This document shows positions 11,101 to 28,555 of a stretch of DNA of 64,000 nt, one piece after another. This DNA is from Litoditis marina (taxonomy: Eukaryota > Nematoda > Chromadorea > Rhabditida > Rhabditidae): assembly GCA_964036275.1 (NCBI GenBank), contig OZ038434.1, forward strand, positions 2,688,560 to 2,752,559, written 5' to 3'. A model generated the notes under the pieces. It saw only the letters and a program-made list of their open reading frames with translations, was not told where the DNA came from and made no database searches. The position numbers and the translations under genes were made by a program. Numbering within the stretch: position 1 is the first letter of the stretch; every line of letters begins with the position of its first letter.

Positions 11101-12117
11101 CTTGGTTGTGGAAACATCTCTGGTAAGATGATCTGTTTGCAAGTTTGACTTTGCTGCAACGTCAGAGATAGAGAGATTTCTTAGCCTTCTACAATTCTAT
11201 AACCAAGTTTTATGGGGAACGCTAGCCAATCGAGTTTGTAAGCGAGTTTACAATTCTTAATTCACAGAGGATTCTTTTCCGAATTTGCTTTCGAGTACTG
11301 TTTGAAATTGTTTCTGACGTGAACCAAAGAATGAAAACTCTCCCAATCTTTGCGCGTGATTTCCTTGAATATGTTTTTTTGTCCTTGAGTTCAGCTACCG
11401 AATCCCAGTTCATCGAAGCGTATCTAATGGTCGTATTAAGATTGGGTAGAACAATCAAATCCTGCAGGCCACCTGAACCCCGAACCTAGTTCACCACTTA
11501 TGAAATATGCCAACCAACTTACTTTTTACAAAATTTGAAAACTCGGATTGATACTTGCATTAATTTGGATCTTATGTCCGCTACAGCGTGATACATTATG
11601 AGACGTGTATGAGACGTGTTTGGAGATAATCGAAAATAGATACAGATGTTAGTAGCAATTCTGTTTTAACAGATTTGGAGAACCTACGAAAAGCGCGAGT
11701 TCTGACTTCCGAATTTGTCTGTACAGCTTTTGCAGCAGAATTTGATTCCGCCACGCAATTTTGAGTTTCTACTTCAAATTACCGCTGAATTTTCACACAT
11801 TTGTTTACCAAACTCTCTGTAGCGCCAAGAAAACACAAAAAGGGAAAAAACAATGTGTTATTTGCTAGCAGACTATCGCATTCATTATGTTGTCACCCAA
11901 GAATGACACTCAAAATGTGTCAGTGACACGCGATTCTCGCCAACCACAACGGCTGCTAACTAGGGCGACAGATTGCCGAAATGTAAGTAAACTTACAGTA
12001 TGACATTCGTGTAGCATTGTGTCTGCACGCTCTCGTTCTCATACAGTGTCTCTCTAACAGTCAAAAAGATCTTATCATATTAACTCTGTGCACATTTCAT
12101 TTCAGTTTTTTTAATAC
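8192..12117. other. Long AT-rich intergenic region, no gene supported
   Basis: I looked for exon-like open frames with nematode splice sites on both strands. The longest (for example 9121-9348 +, 10643-10828 -, 11222-11458 -) show no family motif. This could hold promoter or enhancer DNA of the globin gene that starts at 12304, or exons too short to recognise. Confidence 0.5.
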
Positions 12118-12265
12118 TATTGTATATCTCTCTTTCTCTTCTTCTCTCGTTTTTCTCTTTCTCTTCTTCTCTCGTTTTTCTCTTTCTCCGCCTCCGCCCC
12201 CCCCCCCTCTCTCTCTTCTCTTACTTTTCTGTTTCTCTCACCCCTCTCTCTCTCTCTCCCTCTCT
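12118..12265. repeat. Polypyrimidine tract with an 11-C run
   Basis: TCTTTCTCTTCTTCTC repeats are followed by 11 C at 12197-12207 and more CT. The tract ends shortly before the TTACAG acceptor of the globin first exon. It may be an extended pyrimidine tract for (trans-)splicing or a simple repeat. Confidence 0.8.
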
Positions 12266-12303
12266 TGTATGCCATCTCAATATCTTTACTCCCTCCTTAC
12301 AGG

Positions 12304-13798
12304 ATGTTCCTTATATCGAAGATAGTTCGTGGCCGTCGTCTCCTGCATGAGCTGGAGCAGCAGGAGAAGGATGAGGCTGCTGCTGCTCACGAGGCCGCTC
12401 ACTCCATAGCACAGGTCAGTGTTCATGGATTGGGATAGAAAAAAAGTTATTCATTTAACAAGAACAGTTTCAGTCGTGTGTTGCTTTATTTATGCAAATA
12501 CTGTATGAAATAGGATCGGTTGTTTTACATGCTCTCATGTGATAATGCTCATTGTTTATTCTCATAGTCAACTTCAATACGTGCGACTTGACCAAAGACC
12601 TTTAAAGTGTGTAGACTAAGAAATATCCTGACTCGATGAAGGTGATACACATGGTATTACAATTACAGCAAATAAGATTCTTTCAAGTTCCCTCTGCGAC
12701 TTGCTGCTTTTGATTTTTTCTGTTTTTGAGCTTGATATATTTCACAGCAATAAAACTTTAAATTCTAAGACACATTGTTGGAACTATTAGTATTGTAAAA
12801 TTTTCTGAACTTTCACAGTTTATGAGTGCAAAATGCAACAACTCTATTTCGAGCTCCAGATAGAGTTTAAGATCACATATTTTTATTTCACTTTGTGAGA
12901 CTTGTAGTCTGAAATAGAACACTAAGATGCCTTTTAAAGGAGAATATCTCAAGTTACCGGTTCCTTCCATGTGAAAGTTTCCTTGAAAACAAGACATTGC
13001 TAGTAAATATACATTGTGGAACGACTAAATTGCTAATTTAGAACTGAACAATTCAAATTCAAAACCTTGAACTTCCCGGTAGATACTTGTAGAATTATAA
13101 TCACCGTGACGTCACTCTGTGGGCTAGCAAAGTGTTTAGAAAACCCTTATACTCTTAGTCGATTGCATAGTCACGTCAAACATGTTAAACACAGCAGACC
13201 TCAGAAACGTGCAATGACAAAGTGCACGATACCTCATTAAAATGCTTACTTCACGTGACTATTCAATTGACTTCTAGTATAGGAGTCACAACTTGAGAGC
13301 GACGCAGTGAGTATTAGGTAAGAAGTGTAATTGACGGAGGAGTGATAATGACTAAATTTTGTCCCATATGCAAGTGATTTTTTGTACAATTGGTTAACTG
13401 TTCTGGTTTTGTCTCAAATTTACTGTTTTTTATTCGCAGGTGTCTCGGAGACCAACCCATAGACATCGGAGAAATCCACTACAAGGTGTGGAGATGGAGG
13501 ACCAACCAGGGACTAGCAAAGGGAGGAGACGGTTAGAAAGAGAGAAAGAGAGAGAGAGGGAGAAAGGGAGGGAGAGAGAGAAAGATACGGAGATGGAGGA
13601 GAAAGAGAGAAATGAGAGAGAGAGAGCAGAAAGACAGAAAACAGAGAGAGAGAAGAGAAGAAAGAAAGTGAAGAAACCGAGAGAAATAGAGAGAGAGCGC
13701 CACTCAAAGAGAGCGGAAGAGAGCGCGAGGGAGGAGAGAGAAAGAGAGAGAGAGAGACCGAGAGACAGAGAGAGAGACAGAGAGACAGAGAGAGAGAC

Positions 13799-13861
<63 letters not shown>

Positions 13862-16800
13862 AGAGGTGAATATTTACTCTGAGCCAGTGGCACATTTTCT
13901 GAATGTATACAAATAAATACTAAGAACTACGAACAGAAGTGATGTCTGAGAACTGGAAACAAGATTACCGAAATCCGGAGAGAAATTTTATAAAAGACAA
14001 TAAACATTATTTTCTTCGCCAAGCAACTAAAGATAACAATTGAATAAAAACACCATGGGAAAACCGAGGTTTTGATAGAAAAACAACCTTACCACTGTCA
14101 AACGATCAAAAAGCTAACAAGTGGGTTACTGTTTTCATTATTTGCATTTCACCAAGTATCTTAAACACAGCACAACTTAGAAATGTGCAATGACAGAGTG
14201 CACGATTCCTTATTAGAATGCTAACTTTACGTGACTATTCAATCCACTTCTAGCCTTCAAATGCTACTAGACAGAACCCCGTCAGGGTGTAAGATTTCTC
14301 ATCAGCCTTTCTATATTACGTGAGGCCTTATGATCTACTTATGATGTAATTTGATCTACTCGAGATTCCCCTCCGTCAAGACACTAGTAATCCCATCTCC
14401 TCTCCTTTTTTGCCTGTGAATTGATGCGATAAACCATTAAGTGCTTCCTACCCACTACCAAAAATCGAGTAGTGTTTCAATTGGTCAATGCATTCTGGTC
14501 GGATTGGACTGTAGTGAAAGTAGTTGAAATTGTCACGTACGAGGTGAAAAAAGTTACTTTTTCATTTTCTGCTGTTTTTTATGGAATATTATGTTGGTTT
14601 TAAATCGAGAATTTACTGGTTTGAAGATTCGCCGAAATTTCTCTTCTCGGAGTACCAGCAAACTTCTATTTTCAGATTTCAAATTCGAATACTTTATTTT
14701 TTAAAAAACTCAAGCAAAAAATTCCCTTTTCCCAAATTTCAAAACATCGAAATTCTCCCATTCCAAATATGAGCATTTCAAATAGGTCTCTTCAAAACTC
14801 TATAAAACAGCGCGGAAACCCGGTTAAACCAAGATTTCAGTGTCTTCTCTCCACATGACTCTCCGGAAGCGGTTTTTTCTCTATAGAATAGCAAACGAAG
14901 TTAGCGGCTAGATAGGCTGTGATTCCTATCCTCACTCACTCACTCACTCTCAATTTATGCGTTCTTGATTACTTTTATATTACTTTTAGATTTTGTATAT
15001 AATCTTCAACTTTTTGAACTATTGTGTTTTGAAAAATCAATGTCTGGATTGTGTCCAATCACAAAGTCTTTTGACACGTTCGACATATATTCCACTTTTG
15101 TCTTTACTGTTCTTATGCTACTGCGGAGTATTTTGCTCTACATCTTATTTCTAACTACTTTTTATTGTTGCCGGAATTCCAACCATAATAGCTGGAAATG
15201 GGAACCAATTAAGTAGTCTTAATCTGTTAAAGATGAATTGCAGTTTAAAGGACCGAAGCGTTGGTCTGGTCCACGTAATCGTCCTTCTTCAAACGAGGAG
15301 CTCGTTTTAGTCGACTGAGCAACTGCTTTTTCGAAAAAAGAGATTTTGTGCGTTATTGGAAACTAGTTCACCGTTGAGATCTTCAATCTTAATCTGAAAA
15401 CGTCATTATGCGGGGTGTTGGGAGAAATTATTCAAATATATTAATTAGAGATTATTTATTTCTCCTCCTCCTTCTGCATCGGGAAAAACAGGAATAGTCA
15501 ATAGTGTAAACACTTTGTTTCTCGATTGCTTTTTGATATAGAAGTATGTTATCGACAGTTTAAGCCACATTTTGTGCAAAATTAGCTCCTCAAAAAACTT
15601 GAATATAAAGTTGGATTCGTTTTCATATGAAGCATTATATATGTCAAGAACTTCTTATTGATTCAAATTTTATTTATGTTTGGGGCTTTTCAAGAAAGGG
15701 TGACAAACAACTTTGCGTGTTCTCGTCATTTTTCGCTGTTTTATTTCGCAGAGATTCGTATTCTGCGAAATTCCACGCAGTTGTGTTATATTGAACATTT
15801 TGAAGTATTTCAAAGCACGTTGCAAACCCCTCTCCAACCCTTTCTGGCGGCACAAAAACATTCTTCGTCAATAGAAGTTTTCAGCGAACGATGTTCCTTC
15901 TTTTTTCGTATTTTTCTCGCGAAGAATTCAATTGAAATGCATTGAGGCAATGCGAATAATTGGAAAATTAGAGAGAAAGAAAGATCTGGAGAAGATTCAA
16001 CAAACAATCTCAGGCGACTCACACTCTTTCCAAACCTACAATTGATTTCAACAAAATTCGGATCTTTCTCCAATTTTTTATTCCATTTTCGATAATAAGT
16101 AGATAGTAAAGTAACAACTATCTGCACTTATGATTTTTCGAATATATTAGGTAAATATACGAATATATTTAGTACTTGAACTCGATTTCTTCTAGCAGGA
16201 AATATAATATTTCTCTTTTAGTATAAAGTAATCTTCTTTTTTAAGTTTCTTCAAGTTTGTTCATGATCTCAAGTTGTTCTGAAATTCGCGTCCCTCTTAA
16301 AAGCGGCTGACTAGGCCCCAGGGAGTACTACATAATTGTCAATAACCACATTAGAATCTCGTTCCGGGAAAAAGATCAGAAATCCTCCCTCTCGGTCTAA
16401 AACACGAATCGTTTTGTATTTTTTCATAACAATCAAAAGTTATAAGCGATGAAGTAGATACGCTTTTTCAAGCAGCAAATACATCTTATTTGGCTGTTAA
16501 ATTATATTAGAGTGGGTTATCTGTTATTGCAATTTACTGTTTCAAGGAAAGGTGTTTACTAATATCTTGGAAAATTTCAAACTCGGATATGCACGCTAGC
16601 TCTGGAAAACTAACCTTTTTGTGCTGGATTTCTTCAATTTGACGAGAAAAGATCAGATCAGACCCCTTGCCATGACCAACCATCCTAAATTTTCCTTCTT
16701 TTCTACTAACTTCCGACTACTTTCATCATAACCTATTTATTGTTGAATCAGGAACTTCAAACAGAAAATGAAGAGAAACTTTGGCATTTCGGCCAGTGTG

Positions 16801-19800
16801 CGACAGCCGAAAACCAGAAAAAGCAAGAAGGGAAACAGGGCTCAGGAGTCACGGTGAACAATAATATTTGAAGAGAGAGAGATATAGAGAGATAGAGAGA
16901 GAAAGTAGAGAGAAAGGTAATAGAAATGAGAGGCAGAGCGACATTGAGGAGAGAGAGAGCGAGGGGGGGGGGGGGGGGGGGGGCAGAGAAAGAGAGAGAA
17001 GGAGCTGAAAAGAGAAGAATGGAGGGAGAGAGAGAGAAATAGAGAGAAAGAGAGTATGTTATCATCCCGTCACGTGTGTTTCTCTCATGATATTCTGTCC
17101 CCAGCGTCTCTTTTTCCACACTATATAACAGAAAGTGACACATTTTCGCCTCGTTTGAGTGACACCGAACGCCCACTTACGTATGTGGCAAATAAGCCAA
17201 ATCTCAATGGCTAGAAGAGAAAACGGATAGCTCACACCAACTATTCTGCACTTTTGGTCGGAGACGGCAACCTCTCTATATACTTTTAGTTAATTGCACA
17301 GTCACGTGAAATATGTTAAACACAGCAGAAGTTGGGAACGTGCAGAGACAAAGTGCGCGATTCCTCATTTGAATGCTAAATTTGAGTGAATATTCAATTT
17401 AATTCAATATAGAAGGTTTTTGCAACCTAAAATATCAGGCTTGTTTCTCTTTTCTGCACAGTTTGCCACCGAAAATATTCTAGGAGTAAAATGAACAGTC
17501 ACGTCAAGTTAGCACTCCAATGCGGTATCGTACATTTGGTCAATGCACGTTTCTGAGTTCTGCGGTGTTTAACATGTTTCACGTGAATCAAATGAACCGT
17601 GAACGCGTGGGCACATAAGATTGGAAACGTGCACTTGTGTTTACACACGTTACATGTGACTATTCCATTCACGTTCGCTGTATATATGGTTCGCTTTCTC
17701 CAAAACAAGCCCTTATGGTATATCCCAATCCCGCTGTGTTGTAGTTCGATTCTGTTCTCTGTCTAAATTGCTAACTCTGGCAAGGTTCGAGATCAACTAC
17801 GCGTTAGAGGGTTGAGGCCTGACTCGAAATTTGAAAACTTCAACTTTCTACAACCTTACCTTAGCATCTCTTGATGTTTTCATGAGGCACTCAAAAGCAG
17901 AATCCACCCTTATTCCCAATCCTCTCAGTTCAAGTTGCCAATCCTTCTCCAACTTGAACTGAGACATTGCGGGTGTTCTCCAAAACAGTTGGTCTTTAAA
18001 GGGCGGAGATTAAGTGTCTCCCCAGCAAAATCGCGCGCAGTTTCCGAATAATAGTTCCAGCGGCACTCATCTGAATCTCAATGGCGTTCCCTCGTTAGAA
18101 ACATTAGAGACGGATCAAAAAACATTCAGTCTCGACCGCTTAGTTGCGAGTGCATTTCACTTTTCTTTCTTTTACTTCCACTGTGCACTGTGCTCTAGGA
18201 ATATCGGCTGAAACAATTATAGATTCGCGTTCAGCTGGATTTGTAGTTTGATCCCGTTAGTATTCAGACTCACTTTCAAACTTTTCCTGTGTTTTTCTGA
18301 TCGAAATACAACACATTCTACATCAAAAAGCTTATGAACCATCCTATCTCATTAGCAAGTACTATACTAAACGAATTTTCACCAGACTACAAAAGGTATC
18401 TTTTATTTGTGTCACTATATCACATTTCGAGATTGTTTTGCCATTCGAGTTCCCGTAGAGTAACGTGCACTTTGATTCAGAGTAGGTTTTTGTGTCATCC
18501 GAGCCTAAAATATCGCCCCCTTTCTAATGGGAAAGTGTATGCGAGAATTCACGAGGGCGAGTCTATCTGCGTCATAATCTGAAGTCAAAAAAGAAGAGAT
18601 AATGGTTTTCAATCGCCATAATCTCTTTCTTTCGTACAACCCAACTTGAATGATGTTCTGTTGGAGATTAGTTTATTTCGCTGACGCCAGAACATTGCCT
18701 AAACTATCATGCTCTCCTTAAACCTTATTTCCCTTCAAATTCAAGTTCAAACCAATTCTTAATTTATAAAAATGTATATGCATTTGTACCCTCCTTAAAA
18801 AAGAATAAGGAGAAAGCTCTCCGCTTTTACCGCTGTTCTCATGAACTATTTTATGATCCCTCAGATTCAAACTTTCGCTGCCCAACTGAGATAGTAGCAT
18901 GCAGTATACATTAATAGCTGCTGTGTTCGAACCTTTGTTAGTCCAAAGGCACATACACACAACTCTCAAGTTATAATGATATATTTCTTTCTAAACTGCC
19001 CTATGAAAAGTAGTTGTTTTGAAATTTGAGTTACCAAAAATATCCTATTCTCCGCTTTTCCCACTGATTCAATAAACCTAGCTGTTTTGTGATTCATCAG
19101 ATTGGAAACGTAATTAGGAAAGTTTTAGTTGCAAATATCTTCTTGTAGCTATGTTAATCCCAATCTAGAATGTATTGTTAATTGCCAGGGAGCTGGCTAT
19201 ACATTGACAGCATAATTGCGGACATTTCCACGTAAACACATCAGAAAGTCTCAATTTGGGAGAAAGAGAAAGTACTTTCTCTTGATGGGTTCTGAGAGGG
19301 AGAGAATACTGCAACAAACAAAACCGAAGAGAATTTAGAGAAAGAGAACGAGAGAGAGAGAGAAAGAGAGAGAATCAGAGAGAGAAGGAGATGGAAAAAA
19401 TAAAAGAGAGACGTGAAGAAAATGAGTGAGAGAGAGAGAAAAGGAGAAATAAATAAATTTCAAGATATAAAGACCTATTTTTGTTCATTCTGGAAAAGTT
19501 GCAATTTTGTAGTTACGAAATATTTGCAGGAAATCGGTTCGAAAGACGGAACCCTCCAGTTCTGTAGACTCATCCCTGGACGAAGATCGCAGCCTCAGAA
19601 GAACCAGCAGCATGCCCAGTCTATGCGAGGCCATGATGCAAGGTAAGTAATATAGAATTAAATAACAGTTACTACTATAATAATATGTAATAAATAATGC
19701 ACAGTACATGATCTAATTTAGTTGACAGTCAGATGCACGGTGAAGAGCAACGTGCCAGACACATCAGAGCTCGGTTATGACTAGCTATACAATGTAGTAT

Positions 19801-22645
19801 TTCTTATGCTCACCTGAAAGCTGTGAAACATATCAGAAGAGGCAGTATTAATGACATTTCGTACTCCTCCTTTTTTTCGGAGCTGTTCAATACCTTCAGT
19901 TCATTTCGCAACTTCTCTTTATCTTGTGGGTGTTCCTGGGAGATTCCCGTTTTTGAACTAGCGAAATTGGAGCAAAACTTCTCCAGGTTCTATGTCCGTT
20001 GGTGTGCTCCAACAAAACGTTATTCAATTGATAAGTATCGATTATTCATTGAATGATCGCAATTATTGATTGATTACCGATTGATTGATGTGTTCAGCAG
20101 AAGTAGCGACTGGAAGCACAATGAAGCCGTACAACTACGAGGCGAAGTTGAATAAGTTGCAACGACGCGCCCTTCGGTTCACGTGGCATCGACTTCAAAC
20201 GAGAAATGGCGGCAAACGGGTGGAGCAAGTATTCGAAGAGGTATACGGTAGTTTCATTCGCACGGAGACTCATTGGCACGGTGCCAATATTTTCGGAGGA
20301 CTATTTATTAAAGCAAAAATAACCATTCCGAGAACCTTGTATGTTTACGTGATGGAATAAAGCTGTTTTTTAATTATTCCTTATTCACAATCAGTTTCGT
20401 TCATTTATACAAGCTAAGAAGTGCACTTAAACAACAAATTTAAATTTTCTAATCTTTTTTCAAATTGAATATCTCAGGTGTACGATCGATTGGTTCGTCA
20501 GTTGCCCCAGATAAGGGACATGTTCACTACGAGAATGTTCCTCTGCGCAATGTCCCGCAATGAAACGGCCTCGCTACGAGATCACGCTAAGGTATGGGGA
20601 AGGAACAAACTTGAGTTGTAGTTTTATCTACGGATCTCGCTGGATGATAAAACTTGAGTTGTTGTTTGATCTGGGGTGGTACGAAATGACTATTGACATC
20701 TCTTTTTAGATGAACCTCAAAATAGTTTCCTATTTGCTCACAGAGACAGTAAACGACACGTTGAATCCAGTACAGCGACCGCTTCAGCATAAAATCATAA
20801 TCTTCGGAACCTGACAATAATCCTGAATAGATTCTTGAACTAAATCACTTGGCAGGTGACTGTGAAAATGGTTGATTTGGCCATCAAGAATCTCGATGTG
20901 GAACGATCTAAAAGGACGGATACCGGAACGTCGCAGGACCCGCGCATGATTGGTGGGTCTCTAAAAAAACAGCTTTATTATTTTTTTGTCGCATATCTCT
21001 TTAGATGTTGTTTATAGCGAATGTGGTTTAATTTTAAAACCAAGTTACGGAATAAGAATGAGTAACAGTTCTGCTGAACCATCACCTGAAAATAGTTGGT
21101 AAAATTAGAACAAAATTGTATGTTGCTTCGTTTAACTGAAACGAGAATGGAGTACTTCCAAACAATCAATAAAACCCAATATTGATCGGTTTATTTCAGG
21201 TCGAGTACACGGTCCCCTGCGTCCCTACGGTCTGACGGGTCAATATTGGGAGAAGTTTGGCGAGACTATGATTGACGTAGTTCTGTGTCAGGAGGCGGTC
21301 CGGGACCTGCCCGGGGCCGGACAGGCATGGGTCATTGTCATCGCCTGTTTGGTCGATCAGGTATAGTCTGTTCCAATAATATTGCCATTTTTTCAAGCAA
21401 ATTTTTTGCTTCCAAATGTTATAGGAAATAATCCAAACTACGTTCTCCTGCGTACTAGGAAAAAACTAAGCAGTTACGCTGAACGTTCCTGAGATTTCTT
21501 TAAAGGGTTACCGATGGAACAAAGAGTATATGGTCACGATCGAGAAAAATAAGGATGATGAATATAAAAATACTTTTCAACAGAATACGGAATACCTACA
21601 GAAACAACTATCCAGCTGAAACATCTATCCATCCAGCCTCATATTTCAGTTGCGACACGGTTTCGAAGAGAACCGATCCCTCCATGTTATGTTCCCGAAG
21701 CAGAGCACAGTTCTCCAGAATGCCACCAAACAGTTGCACGATACGGTTAGCACTCATCAAGATAACCCAGTATATTTACAAAAATTTATGAAAAATATAG
21801 AAAACACAGAGTTTAATCTGTTTTTCACACTATAACAATAACGGTGCTAATATTTTTGTTTCTGTGGTTAGAATACTATTTAACTAGGAACAGTGCGCGC
21901 TTGCTTATAGAGTCAGCAGGGTGGTTCGAATCACCAGCTTTGTTTTTTGTTATGTGGACCAGTTATACAAATAACCGGATTTTATCATCAAAGCTAATAC
22001 TGAAATCTAAGTTGTGGGGTAAATTAGAGAGTAACAGGTGGTTGTTTCGGGTGACTTCCCGGTCAGGTAACCGGGAAAGATTAAGTGCCTTTCATCTGTT
22101 TCCCGCTTTTTTCAACAATTTGACCTACTTCAGCAATCTCCCTCGGTGGAAGAATGTTCTCTTCCACGAACGTCGTCAGAAGAGACTCCGCCCCCTTCCG
22201 AGGAACGGGTTACTGTAGAATACGTGGACAGCGGATTCACCAAAATTCCGTTTACACCACGAATGAGACGACAGCAGACAGTTGCCGAAGAGGTAAACGG
22301 ACCACTTCAATCGAATTCTGAGAGATCAAACTACAACTCTTGGGAATATATTGACTAGCTGTTTCTATCTGCATATTTACAATGTTGATCAAGCCTCATT
22401 TTTAAGAGTTTTTATGGAGATACACCCACATTGTGGCCATCTCAATACATGGAACAATTGTAAATCAAACAATACTAAAATCAGAATCTCCTCACCACGC
22501 AGTCCTTGATATGACGTTGTTCCAGAATCCCTCTTCGTCCGCGTCCTCCTCGGTGAAGTCGTGTCCCTTCGAGTCTCGCGGTTCGATGAGACAAACGAGG
22601 AGTAGATCAACCAGTGAACAACCTCCAGTTATTACTATCAAATGA
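12304..22645 (+). CDS. Globin with long N- and C-terminal extensions (11 exons)
   Basis: Exons: 12304-12414, 13440-13531, 16752-16853, 19530-19642, 20098-20240, 20478-20591, 20856-20952, 21200-21360, 21650-21745, 22134-22292, 22526-22645. All phases agree and give 435 residues. The ATG sits one base after a TTACAG acceptor. Residues 1-140 are basic and Ser-rich (RRTSSMPSLCEAMMQ). The globin fold covers about 145-311: helix A (KLNKLQRRALRFTWHRLQ), CD1 Phe203 (IRDMF), probable distal E7 His223 (RDHAKVTVKMV, like neuroglobin LDHIRKVM), an insertion rich in charged residues, and proximal F8 His261 (GRVHGPLRPYGL). The tail (344-435) is polar, with Pro/Ser/Glu stretches. Nematode globins often have such extensions; redox or oxygen-sensing roles are inferred. 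The introns are large and carry GA repeats and MITEs. Which C. elegans glb gene it matches is not certain. Confidence 0.88.
13149..13281 (+). mobile_element. MITE family M, copy 3 (full length)
   Basis: It runs from TATACTCTTAGTCGATTGCA to CTTCTAGTATA and lies in intron 1 of the globin gene. Both ends are present, so it is one of the two best copies for defining the element. Confidence 0.8.
13532..13862. repeat. Imperfect then pure (GA)n repeat at the start of globin intron 2
   Basis: The repeat follows directly after the exon 2 donor (GACG|GTTAGA). The first 270 bases are imperfect and stay open in the exon frame, giving an Arg/Glu dipeptide-rich peptide until TAG at 13800. The part from 13802 on is nearly pure GA. 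Confidence 0.85.
14157..14255 (+). mobile_element. MITE family M, copy 4 (left end missing)
   Basis: TTAAACACAGCACAACTTAG, then AATGTGCAATGACAGAGTGC and ATTCAATCCACTTCTAG. It lies in globin intron 2. Confidence 0.75.
14256..16751. other. Rest of globin intron 2
   Basis: It contains TCACTCACTCACTCAC at about 14933-14950 and a half copy of the hairpin MITE family H at 15241-15297 (GGACCGAAGCGTTGG, GTCCTTCTTC). I saw no additional exon that would keep phase. Confidence 0.5.
16868..17056. repeat. GA-rich repeat with a 21-G homopolymer
   Basis: GAGAGA stretches surround an uninterrupted run of 21 G at 16963-16983, at the start of globin intron 3. It is a likely G-quadruplex former on the + strand. 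Confidence 0.9.
17277..17410 (+). mobile_element. MITE family M, copy 5
   Basis: TATACTTTTAGTTAATTGCA at the left, then AACACAGCAGAAGTTGGGAA, and a degenerate right end (ATTCAATTTAATTCAATATA). It is in globin intron 3. Confidence 0.75.
17480..17600 (-). mobile_element. MITE family M, copy 6 (inverted)
   Basis: It reads in reverse: AACAGTCACGTCAAGTTAGC first, then TTTCTGAGTTCTGCGGTGTT and TGTTTCACGTGAATCAAATG. It sits about 70 bases from copy 5 in opposite orientation, so the two can form a large hairpin in the intron transcript. Confidence 0.7.
17722..17803. repeat. Hairpin element P, copy 4
   Basis: CAATCCCGCTGTGTTGTAGT at the left and GAGATCAACTACGC at the right, slightly more diverged than the other copies. 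A half copy follows at 18229-18262 (TTTGTAGTTTGATCCCGTTA). Both lie in globin intron 3. Confidence 0.6.
19321..19445. repeat. GA-rich stretch in globin intron 3
   Basis: GAGAGAGAAAGAGAG-type sequence lies about 90 bases before the exon 4 acceptor. It is of the same type as those in introns 2 and 3 further upstream. Confidence 0.8.
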
Positions 22646-22919
22646 ACACACTAGGGTTGTTAATCGACTTCCGGAGATTCCGAGACATTTATAGAACTCG
22701 AAACTTTTAGTTTTATTCGATTTTTGAATTATTTTTAACAACCCTGGAGCACAGATATACCCAAGTGGTTGCAAAGTAACCTTTTTTTACTGGTTTGAAA
22801 TCATTCCCGACAACCCATATTGCATATTTTTGTGGGAAAATTTCCGCTAATCCATCTATAGTCAGGATTCGTAGTTGTACGTGTTAGCCAGAACTTCTTC
22901 GCATATGAATATTACTTGT

Positions 22920-22925
22920 AATAAA
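22920..22925 (+). terminator. Candidate polyadenylation signal of the globin gene
   Basis: AATAAA occurs 275 bases after the globin stop codon, in the gap between the convergent globin and gsr-1 genes. Identification rests only on the hexamer and its position. Confidence 0.4.
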
Positions 22926-23385
22926 GTTTAAAAAACTGCGAAATCGCAATAGTTTCAACCAAATCACTATAAGGGTCGTTAAATATTTGCTAATTATATA
23001 TTAAATTTCAAATAGAACCTCTTCTCTCTATCGCTTATCATGTTTTCTTTCAATTTTTGGTTTCGTACAATAAATATACAAACAAGCTGCATTGCATTAT
23101 TCATGGTAACCGTGAAAACTCGAAAGGTTCACAACAAACATCTCAAATATCTTCTACAATCTATAAGGGCACATAAACACGAGACGAGTAAGGGGAAATA
23201 ATTAGAATAAATAGCGACCGGGAAAACTACCGTAATCTGTTTAAGCGTAGCATTCAATATCTAACTAACATTCTACAATTGCCAAACTCTTAGATGAACG
23301 AATGACGAGAACCAGTATTAGTTCATGATACACAACTGCTAGTAGGTATACACTTGATCTACTCAACCTGACTGCCTACAGTACC

Positions 23386-28452
<5,067 letters not shown>

Positions 28453-28455
<3 letters not shown>

Positions 28456-28542
28456 TCTCCTGAACGAACAAACGATATTGGAAGGAAGTAGATCAACATC
28501 ACAGATTGACATGTTGGCAAAATAAATGAGGAGATGATTCAC
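28453..28542 (-). promoter_or_regulatory. gsr-1 alternative start region and trans-splice acceptor
   Basis: TTCGTTCAG|GAGA-ATG places a splice acceptor at 28460-28461, three bases before the cytosolic-type start. Upstream the frame stays open to an ATG at 28542; the extension contains two Asp and ends SFRR. In C. elegans, gsr-1 makes a mitochondrial and a trans-spliced cytosolic form, and this arrangement fits that scheme. The extension seen here is only a weak mitochondrial signal, so the mitochondrial start may lie in another exon. Confidence 0.5.
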
Positions 28543-28555
28543 TTATACTACGAAT

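Noticed and set aside
13513..13895. Minus-strand Ser/Leu open frames opposite globin intron 2
   Set aside because: They are the complement of the GA repeat.
21895..21946. tRNA-like T arm GGTGGTTCGAATCACC
   Set aside because: Only the T arm is convincing; no matching A box or acceptor could be placed at proper distance.
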